Source: Ottelia alismoides
Lineage: Eukaryota > Streptophyta > Magnoliopsida > Alismatales > Hydrocharitaceae
Reading direction: 5' to 3'
NCBI GenBank assembly: GCA_037367405.1
Contig: JAZKJV010007260.1
Coordinates: 248,001-312,000, forward strand
Length of the DNA: 64,000 bases
A program made the position numbers and the translations under genes. Below the pieces are notes generated by a model. It was given only the letters and a program-made list of their open reading frames with translations. It was not told the origin of the DNA and did no database searches. Positions 57,501-64,000 of this stretch are shown piece by piece. Within the stretch, counting starts at the first letter, position 1. Each line of letters opens with the position of its first letter.

Positions 57501-58037
57501 CGGATAGTGGGTGGTGCGGCAAATGCGGGAGAATTGCTGCAGGTGAATGTATGGCTCTTCATTGGTGTTGCCATGGAATGCCGGGAGAAGGGCTATGAAT
57601 TGGGGCTTCAGCTCAAAGTGAGCGTGCACCGGTGGAATGAGAATCCACTCGGTCATCTGGCTGTCTCCCGGATTGTATGTTTCTTTTAGTGTTGGCTTCG
57701 GCTGTGGTTGGAATTCAGGATCATCATTGGGGTCGTCACCACCTCCTCCACCTCCATCTCCTCCTCTCCTGCCTCCTCTGCCTCTGCCTCCTCCTCCATC
57801 ATCTCGGTTAATCACATCATTCAACATATCCTGGAAAGCGGTCTGCGTAAGGGCCTGCTCAGTCAGCTGCTGCTGGATAGCCTGGATAGATGCCAGTAAC
57901 TGTGCATTGACTTGGTTCTGATCTGGCATCTGTCCCTCTGGTGTGGGTGGCTGCTGACCCTTGCCCTTTCCTCCTGGCGCCATGTCAGGGTCTGAATCGG
58001 ACGAAATGAACTCCGGAGTAGTCTCCAGGGCTCGCAC
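51585..58037 (-). CDS. Athila gag-pol polyprotein of element C (2150 aa, intact)
   Basis: One open frame encodes the whole replication set. Gag domain at about residues 125-315 (FELKPQFIALLPAFHGN, WERFTDLQEKCPHHDIP). Coiled coil at about 350-400, then a Q/P/H/Y-rich linker to about 630. Aspartic protease at about 905-1035 with LLDSGSS (near 930) and ILGRPFL. Reverse transcriptase at about 1210-1500 with YRRLN, FLDGYSGYNQ and VFMDDFSVYG (near 1407). RNase H at about 1545-1670 with TDAS and TDHSAIRYL. Integrase at about 1745-2000 with an HHCC zinc motif (ending CLDCQR), GIDFMGP (near 1832), ISDGGSHF (near 1892) and AELSNREIK (near 1929). C-terminal KWTGPF at about 2074, no chromodomain. No CCHC knuckle is visible in Gag. 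MAPGGKGKG at residue 19 (57983) matches the element B start and may be the true initiator. Expression of Pol with Gag needs no frameshift here; relative dosage control is not evident. Confidence 0.93.
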   Translation of the reverse strand: MRALETTPEFISSDSDPDMAPGGKGKGQQPPTPEGQMPDQNQVNAQLLASIQAIQQQLTEQALTQTAFQDMLNDVINRDDGGGGRGRGGRRGGDGGGGGGDDPNDDPEFQPQPKPTLKETYNPGDSQMTEWILIPPVHAHFELKPQFIALLPAFHGNTNEEPYIHLQQFSRICRTTHYPNVPLDIVKMTAFPFSLQDKALYWVNHMGKVVTTWEELKSAFLHKYYPLGRLNQMRARISNFSQGPHELIHEAWERFTDLQEKCPHHDIPKTSLVQHFFGGLNIESQRLVDAACGGSHFNKDEDVVWQIFEEMAEGEAALSSSKAYQKQPQILQKQVHMAASKESERDESSNLSIIGGHLSKVDIIEKRSQDLEKLAVIEKRTQNLDKLDHITKQLELLVGTINSVQSAAPLEAPAERKDEQPPLHQPQPSQQPPTVQHVYYVQAPDQSQPQQQMVVYQPEFISDTDSAFPPPPLVQEVNGVWTNDAQPTRPQGQLQGQPFANRQYHQPQGGRFGHPSQQHQQPPQFTHQWRQNFPYQQQPQYRHPQPYHQYAAAQPHSYQQYPSSSYQQLQLPAPPQQHHQQPPHPSNQQQRGMHAASSDVPPANPTMECLAQLVQGLAEMTKRLDDLTATRTTIPAQVEANPNNFKKKEQVECDVQSACDNDITAFSNVVTLRSGRALPPPATRYGVNKETGGSSSSASAVPAPRAGEEEEEGEASPAVVHYQKQFQPKIQKNPQKQKHQKEACSRSEAASALEEPPAAADPVPADGANATLFDRPAAPAELDPACTPFCSPDVQHSVGDNLDVNKNSNFPASNVNIPFPHAIQKSKKMAKRKTALSDPGVVDILDKLTVEIPLLKAVEYMPAVKKGLKEACTNRRRSAQDNRRQEVEKHVLSMATVAAITNLPQKKQDSGAPLISCVIFNQVFERTLLDSGSSINLLPSSIMQEFRLGPLKQTRMILQFADRSVKRPRGLLEDVIVTVQEMKFPADFVVLDMDSPAPLLQTPIILGRPFLRTSGAVVDYGSGRITFSSNTQQITINMNKEQNATTDESQAASDADCEFVAEIRDSELSLDDPWTREILTLEEDLESTVSICSDDVWETDSQIQVHLLEHSLQTEHNQLTAEPFGASLGSQQDVEDGNSLKIHSTTSMVSEVTGKGDRPKPELKPLPAGLKYAFLTGEEHMYPVIISSRLNPDQESRLLEILEKNRKALGWSVSDLRGINPALCSHHIYLEDDAKPSREFQRRLNPNLRDVVMKEITKWCDAGFIYPISDSKWVSPLHVVPKKSGLTVITNEKGEEISTRVPTSWRVCVDYRRLNAATKKDHFPLPFIDQVLERLAGKEFFCFLDGYSGYNQVAIAPEDQEKTTFTCPFDTYAFKRMPFGLCNAPATFQRCMLAVFAEMVGSFLEVFMDDFSVYGDDFDSCLEHLDRVLQKCREVNLVLSWEKSHFMVTEGIVLGHVVSKRGMEVDPAKVGVISNLQPPQTVKNVRSFLGHVGFYRRFIKDFSRIARPLTELLCKETEFIVDQPVLLAFNQLKELITQAPILQPPDWTLPFEIMTDASDVAVGAVLGQRKDKAAYAIHYASRTLDEAQRNYTVTEKELLAVVFALEKFRSYLLGSKVTIFTDHSAIRYLQQKKDAKPRLIRWILLLQEFDLEIKDKPGVQNVVADHLSRIEQHDSPLSNAPITETFPDEAILAVDALPWYADIVNYLASGVRPSDWTKNQKNKFMSTIRFYQWEDPLLFREGADCIWRRCIPQTEQSSVLEHCHSLESGGHHSGDRTAAKVLQCGLWWPTLFKDAAEFVKRCLDCQRLKGTLTAKDSMPLKIIQIADVFDAWGIDFMGPFPNSQGFEHILLAVDYVSRWVEAIPARAADSKTVCQFLKKNIISRFGIPKILISDGGSHFINKEVKKLTKEYGIDHRVASPYHPQTNGMAELSNREIKTILQKLVRPNRKDWSQLLDSALWAYRTAYKSPLGMSPYRLVYGKPCHLPVELIHKSLWAISNCNLDSRKGGQKRKDDLNRLLEFRDCAYDNTLMYKEKVKRWHDRHIRRKTFDVGQKVWLFDAKLRIFPGKLKSKWTGPFRVCEVRDNGSIVISELSPDAQPFVVNGQLLKPYLEPDSFLAVVDSIQLVHPEDISTPPAAPKDSDDVLQPLLL

Positions 58038-60324
58038 TGGCTTCTATCTGCATAATGAGACGGTCCGAATCAGATCACTTGCCATAAATACTCAGCTGTC
58101 GTGATGAGGCTGGAGTTCAAGTCAACCCCAGCGTGTTGTGAATGGAAAAATGATGTAGACTGTAATCGACTCCCATTCACAACGGCGGTAGTGGGACAGA
58201 AGTGATCCCAGTTTATTGGGTGGCCAAGAGAGAGGTAGAAAACGAGGAGTCGGGAGTCCGATCCGCAAAGTCCGGATCAGTTCTCGGGAATCGCCTCGAA
58301 ATTATTGGCGAAGGTGAGTCCATGGAATCGATGTAGGTGTCGGCATGGTCCCGACGAAACCATCCATGGATCAACTTCACGGAGCACAAGAGAATATCGG
58401 ATTTTGGAAGAATGATACGATGGTCAACGAGGAATAAAAAGGGGTGTAAAACAGTAGAAAGGCTCGGTTGAGCGGGGTGGTCAAAGGAAGACATAACAGA
58501 ATTGGCGCAAAGGCGCGGGACTTTGATCTTTGAACCTTAATCTAGATCCATACAAACGCAAGACAAAATCGGGTTCACCAACTCACGCCATGTGAAGCCG
58601 TGAAAGCTCGGCTATTTATTATCTTTTCATTTTTAGAGTTGTGATTTTCAGGCATTTCTTATAACAAGTCCTTAGTACGCTACCCTAAAGGAGAGAGAGT
58701 ACTGCCGGAAGAGTATCCCGTACTTGTCCTCCTCCTGTGTAACCTGTAGTCTGTACTTTTTGGAGTCCTTGTAACCCTTCCTGGATCCCTACTCAGCCAA
58801 AGAAAAGAGAGAGGAAGCCGATAGGCGAAACCAATACTTCGGTTCTTGCTCGCAACGGAATCACCCGTGAGCGTGCAAGAACCTACTCGGACGCAGGACG
58901 ATGAGACAGACACCCCCGTGAAGGCGTGGCCTATGCTCAATACTTCGGACAGGGTCGATGCTCTCACAACAGAGAGTCACCATTGGTGACCAAGTCCTAC
59001 TCGCCTACGTACGATAGAAGCGCCATTACTTCGGAAATCCAGGCGATACACAAGGCAGTTGCAGACTGGGTTTTGGGCTCTAATCCTTAGGGGTCGCACT
59101 CGCTCGAGGGAGTAGGGTTTTGGTCCCCCTCCAAAGTACCTGAAAACAATGAGGGCTTTATGAACCCGGTACAAGGATAGTCCATTACAGATTTTAATTA
59201 AGGTCAAAGTTTATTTAGCAGTCCCCTTGTTTTAATTTTTTTTGGTTTTCACTTTTTTTGGATCTGTTTTCATACCAGCGCCTAACGTTTTTGTAGATTT
59301 TCATTTAAGTCCTAGGTGCTCAAAATCAGAGGGAGGTAGCGGAAAAGCCATGCAAGTGGTTCTATGATGGAAATCTCACCATTGAACCGAATGATGCATG
59401 CTGAGTTAGAAGACTTACAGTGCATCCCAGCTCTCTCCATGTGGTATGCAAAACAGAATTTTTAAACCTATCTACATGTCGGCATGCAAGGCACAAAATC
59501 GTCCTAAACATAAGCTGCTATTAACGTGAAGAACCATAAGTTGCTCATTCGTCTCTAGCCCAAGAGAGTCCGGTCTTGGCTCACCCCTCCTCTGCCCAAC
59601 ACATTTGGATTAGGAGAAAGCGCTTGTTCGGGTATGAGCTCGCGGCGCGGCGGACTAAGAGACGAATTTACAACTTGTTTGAGTTTGACTAGATCCAATC
59701 GAAGTAGACTATAGGAACATGCATTCTTATTAATGTTTGGACCTAGCTACCGAGTCAAGCAACCTATATCTAGGGGCTCCAAGCACACAAAACAAAGTAA
59801 AATAAAGGCGAAAAACACAAAACAGCGGAAAACAAAGGAAAGAAGGCGGTAGAAATCACGGAAAACAACGATGAGGCCCCCAGGTGAACAGACACCCGGG
59901 CACTGGACCTCATTGTGAAGAGTAGAGTCCTGTTAATTATTACATGCCAAAATTGTCTCTCTCTCACCATGAATTACAAAAATGATCCTAAGTGGTCTAA
60001 ACCTATCTAATCCACATCTCCTTGCTCCCTTGATACTCTCTCCTGATGGTCATGCGAAGGGAAGACCATCCTCCTCCAAGCTTGGCTGCACTGGTCTCCT
60101 AAGAAGCCGTCCTTGCGTGGCGGACCCTCGCATCAAAGTCACAAAAAAGAGTGTATTAGAATAGCTCAATCAATTAATCATAGAGCAGATAAATTAATCA
60201 CAGTAAATAAAGGAATGAAGCATGGTGATTAATGGCAATAAAATAGCTGCTCACAAAATATCATCAATTATGAATCAAAAATGCACACAAGAATGACAAA
60301 AATAACGTAGGCTATGCTCATTGC
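57984..60324 (-). other. 5' untranslated leader of element C
   Basis: About 2.3 kb between PBS and gag. The block at about 58675-59150 matches element B (10370-10860) closely, though it is noncoding and has short frames only. The conserved fold is at 59538-59676. The long leader with scattered upstream ATGs raises the question of how gag is reached by ribosomes. Confidence 0.65.
59538..59676 (-). other. Conserved leader RNA fold, element C copy
   Basis: The outer stem is AAGTTG 59538-59543 with CAACTT 59671-59676. The second is ATTCGTCTCT 59547-59556 with AGAGACGAAT 59658-59667, ten perfect pairs. The inner stem is CTCA...CCC 59580-59586 with GGG...TGAG 59630-59637, containing a bulge. The hairpin is CTCCT 59587-59591 with AGGAG 59612-59616 enclosing CCAA 59596-59599 with TTGG 59605-59608. 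AAGCGCTT is at 59618-59625. Confidence 0.65.
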
Positions 60325-60342
60325 TCCCCGGCAACGGCGCCA
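60325..60342 (-). promoter_or_regulatory. Primer-binding site of element C (tRNA-Asp)
   Basis: TCCCCGGCAACGGCGCCA on the plus strand equals the 3' end of tRNA-Asp with CCA. Two bases (TT) separate it from the LTR at 60345. Confidence 0.9.
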
Positions 60343-60344
60343 TT

Positions 60345-63300
60345 TGATGAAGTGAGATTTATCAAGGGTCGTGTTAATCCACAAGGCGGATCAACAGTCG
60401 ATGCGGTGACCGCTCAATAATCCTCAAATCAATCAACAATTAACCCACAAAGCAAGAATGTATCAATTAAGTCCAAAAGTAAATGTGAATTAATTTTTAT
60501 TACTCTACAACAAAATGTATAGTGACAAGCATGTAGAGGTCGAACCACAGAGAGCAATACAAAATGCGTAGCCTAGATGTATCACCAAGTCATCCATGTG
60601 TGAAGCTTGTTTTTATGTGGGTTTTGGGTTTTGTAATTTTTTTTATATTTTTTTTATATTATTAATTATATAAATCTATATACTATATATATATATAAAG
60701 AGATATATATATAGGAAGAGAGAGAGAAGTAATCTAGAATATATAATATATATATTTATAAACATAAAAACTTAATATATATAGGCTTATATTTTTAACC
60801 CCTTTTTTGTATATATATATTTTTTTTTATATTTCTGATTTTTATGTATTTTTCAATTAAAAAAAAAAAAACGTCCACAATATAGGACTAAATAAATAGC
60901 CGTATATAATTTGGGTTTTAAAATTATCAAATAACACCCAAAATTGCCCAAATTAATTTTCATATATTAATAATAATATATAGATAATTATAAAAGAGAA
61001 AAATGTATTTTTAGGGTTTTTAAAGAGTTTTTCTAATTTTTATGTTGCTTTTGGAGTTTTATGATTTTTTTAATTTTCTTTTTCATATTTTTAAGGTTTT
61101 TCATTTTCTGGACTCAATATATATATAAATATATCATATATAATTTTTTTGGAATTTTTCAAAAACATTTTCTAATTTTTTTGTATTTTCTAAATTAAAC
61201 AGTACAAAAATGGCTTCTTTTTCATTTTTAATAATCAGGAAAAATGCAAAAAATGCAAACTAAAATATGGGCGTGAACAAGCATGGCATGGAGCATCTAC
61301 CTTAATTTTTGTGAATTTTTAGAAGCCATGTAGGTATTTTTAATAAATAGATAAAGAGACAAAGATAAAATAGCCTGGCAGGGGTATTTTTGCAAATAAA
61401 ATAAATTCCAGGGGCACATGTGCAAAAAATACCAGAACATTATAACGTGTTTTGTGATTTTAGGGACTAAGAACAAATAAAGAAACCCGCCAGGGCCCCC
61501 TTGCAATTTAACCACCACGTGGGACTACACGTGATCCGCACCCACAGGGACCAAAATGCAATATCAGAAAGTTCAGGGTCCTGGTTGCAATTTTTCATAA
61601 AAATAATATACTGAACATTTTATTTACTGGACTAAATTCAAATTTACAAACATACAGGGGGTCTTATGCAAAAAGCCCACCTCACGTGGGACGACACGTG
61701 AGGTGACGTGGACTGGACCCAAGAGTAATATCAAAACAGTACAGGGGGTCTCATGCAAAATATCCACATTAATTATAACGTGCTTATTTATTTACAGGAC
61801 TAAAAATAAAATACAAAAAAAACGGGGGTCGAATGTGAAAATTACCCCCAAAAGGCGCGCTGATGGACGGCTGATCTTCGTTCACTTGACACGTGGCGCC
61901 TCCACGTACGCCGATGACGGTTCGTCGATGGAGCGCTAGGATTAGATCATCCGAGATGATCCGACGGTCGAGGCGGTGCTCCATCGGACGGCTGGTCTTC
62001 AATCTGGGCCTTCGTCTTCATCCAACGGCGGAGGAGCTGCGAGGAAGAACAGGGAAGAAGCCTCGCCGAGGCGAGCTTCCTCCGCTCGGATCTCGCTCTC
62101 CCGCCGGTCTTCTTCGCTCCTGAAGGTCCAAGAAGCTTCCTGGAGGTATCCTCTAACGCCTGGAGGTCTCGGATCGGCCAGAGGTACACCGGAGCGCTGC
62201 AACGAGCTCGAAGTAGGGTTACGGCTCCAGGTACCTCCGCCGGCTTGTAAATCGACTCCAGGTGCTCTATTTCGCACCTAACCTGCACAGGAAGAAAGAG
62301 TGGCTCGAGGGCGTCTTCCTCGACCAGGGGTTTGAAGCTGTGAGCAAGCGGATGGTGGTGGGCGACGAAGCTCCGGTGAAGGGTGGGGGAGGAGCTCCGA
62401 TTCGCCAAGACCTGGGGTCCTGGGTTGAACAAGTGCGTGCATTTGATGGAGAACTCGAAGGGGGTGGAGATGAGGCGATTTAGGCGGTCGAAGACAGAGA
62501 GGATCACAGTGGGGGAGTCGCCGGAGCTCAGCTCCGGCGAACTTCGAGTTTCTGATTTTGGCCTAAGCTAATCATCTAAAAGCTAACCTAAGGACTGGAA
62601 TTAAAAGCTAATACTAAAACCTAACTACTAAGCAAGAAAGAACAGCTCTTATACCTGGGGGCCGCCAGGGAGCAGGGTGGTCGCCGGAGCACCACCGCGA
62701 CAAAACTTCTCCTACCTCCGGCCAAGTCGAGGTGCTGGGCGACTCCTCCTGTCACGAGGAACACACCAGGAGCAAGAACAAGGCTTTTTGGTGGAGTGAA
62801 AATGGCCAACTTTAGCTGGGAAGTCGGAGGTTTTTATTTATAGACATTCCGAGGGACCCCCAATGACCGGCGTTTATTGATTAAACCAATGAGTATCAGA
62901 TTGATCTATGATCTTGGCGGTCATCATGGATGATCAGAGGACAAGTCTTGTGAAGGAAGCGAGTGCGATGGTTCACTGAGCCAGGCGGGAAAAATGGCGG
63001 AAATCGGGGAAAAGACGGGTCGCGTGAAGTCAGACGCCTGGAGGTCCAGTTGACCTGCGGTCAACAGGCGCGACGTGCCCATTGGTCCACCTCAGCTGCT
63101 ACAAGACAAAATAGCAAGGTTGAAGGAAGATTGATTTATTTGACATCCGAAATGATTTTATTAATTTTTGCTTATAAAATAAAAAATGTGTATTATTTCA
63201 TGTAGTATTTATTCCTGATTTTTATTGAATTTTTCGAGGTGTTTTATTGTGGTTTTATTTTAGTAATGTGTATATGTATGTATTTACACGTATTTTTGGA

Positions 63301-64000
63301 TATTTTATTTTTAATTTATTTATTTTCTTTTATTATTTTCTTGGCTTATTTTATAAATTTATAACTTATTTTTTGTGAGTATAAAGGTATTTTTGTTTGA
63401 TTTTTATACGTTTATTTGTATTTTTAAATAAATAGGTCTATGTATTTGTAAGTATATATATAGGTACTTTACCTGTATTTTATACACATTGTATTTATTT
63501 AAATAATTTTATGTGTTTTTATTAAGGAGTTGTATTTTTAATAGGAAAAATATAAGAGATTTGGATAATTAAAGAATGTGTTTCCCCTTTTATTGGTGTA
63601 TATACTCCATATAGGTATCTTGCCTATATATATGTTACATAGTTTTATTTTGTTTTCCAAATTATTTTTGGTTTTATTCTAATGTCAATATGTACCTGAA
63701 TTATATACATTATCTACAAGATTCTAAAAATATGAATTTGTAAAAATAGTGAATATTGAATAAAATGAATATTTTAATTAGGTATTGTGTACAAGAAGGG
63801 CCAAAAACCTAACTTCTACAGATGGACTCCAAAAATTATGAAACCAATTTTATAAAATAGTTTATGAAATGCTATATACAATTAAAGGTGAGTTTGGGTG
63901 ATTTGGAGTTTTTATTTGCAAGATATGGGTCTGTGAAGTTGAAATTTTGGCTTTTTATTCTGTGTATAAAATGTACACTGAGTGTTATTTTTACACAAAC
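60345..64000 (-). repeat. 5' LTR of element C, cut by the window edge
   Basis: Matches 44742-48400 nearly base for base, with an offset of 15603 falling to 15599 through A/T-run changes. The full LTR should end near 64415. This copy supplies the promoter. Confidence 0.92.
62835..62843 (-). promoter_or_regulatory. Putative TATA box of the element C 5' LTR
   Basis: CTATAAATA on the sense strand, identical to the 3' LTR copy; this is the one positioned to drive the element. Confidence 0.5.

Larger units (their letters stand above)
44742..64000 (-). mobile_element. Athila-type Ty3/gypsy element C, apparently complete and young
   Basis: Reads right to left: 5' LTR 60345 to beyond 64000, PBS, 2.3-kb leader, gag-pol 58037-51585, 2.8-kb noncoding 3' region, polypurine tract, 3' LTR 48816-44742. 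Over about 3.65 kb of LTR that can be compared I count four substitutions (near 45456, 45918, 47476 and 47981) plus length changes in A/T runs, so the LTRs are about 99.9% identical. Gag-pol is open throughout with key catalytic motifs present. The envelope-like frame found in some Athila elements is absent. Confidence 0.93.

Overview
The window is plant nuclear DNA, almost certainly from an angiosperm with a large, retrotransposon-rich genome. A monocot is my guess; nothing in the window proves it. The main evidence is three Ty3/gypsy elements of the Athila type. Each has LTRs of 3.7-4.1 kb, a primer-binding site matching the 3' end of tRNA-Asp, an FMDD-type reverse transcriptase where that region survives, and no chromodomain. 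A decayed Ty1/copia element, CACTA, hAT and Mutator-type DNA elements, and a scrap of LINE accompany them. I see no bacterial genes, no rRNA or tRNA genes, and no CRISPR array. No ordinary host gene looks intact.

Layout. (1) 1-16972 is a nest of minus-strand Athila elements. Element A (leader, PBS, 5' LTR; 1-5365) sits inside the RT gene of element B (frameshifted gag-pol 5366-9735, leader, PBS 11882-11899, 5' LTR 11902-15753). B in turn abuts a second, diverged LTR end at 15754-16972. (2) 16973-26481 is old sequence: a decayed plus-strand LTR, one copy of a segmental duplication carrying a hAT MITE with a matching empty site, a Mutator-type foldback element, and a broken Werner-like exonuclease gene at 25199-25927. 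(3) 26482-32723 is an old, decayed Ty1/copia element on the plus strand. (4) 32724-40640 holds a LINE endonuclease scrap, a fresh 229-bp tandem duplication, and the second copy of the segmental duplication, interrupted by two non-autonomous CACTA elements and a 159-codon ORF. (5) 40711-44741 is an array of eight ~512-bp units. Each unit carries the C-terminal part of the exonuclease-like gene plus its 3' flank. (6) 44742 to the window end is element C, an apparently complete and very young Athila element inserted in the last array unit. It has two near-identical LTRs (the right one cut by the window edge), an open 2150-codon gag-pol and a tRNA-Asp PBS.

How the parts relate. Elements A, B and C are relatives of different age, so they can be compared with each other. 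The comparison shows a branched RNA fold in the 5' leader whose stems persist in all three while their sequence changes. Element C also carries several copies of its polypurine tract, most of them joined to an inverted repeat. The exonuclease-like locus at 25.2 kb and the array at 40.7 kb are the two ends of one ancient tandem segmental duplication; only the second copy went on to amplify.
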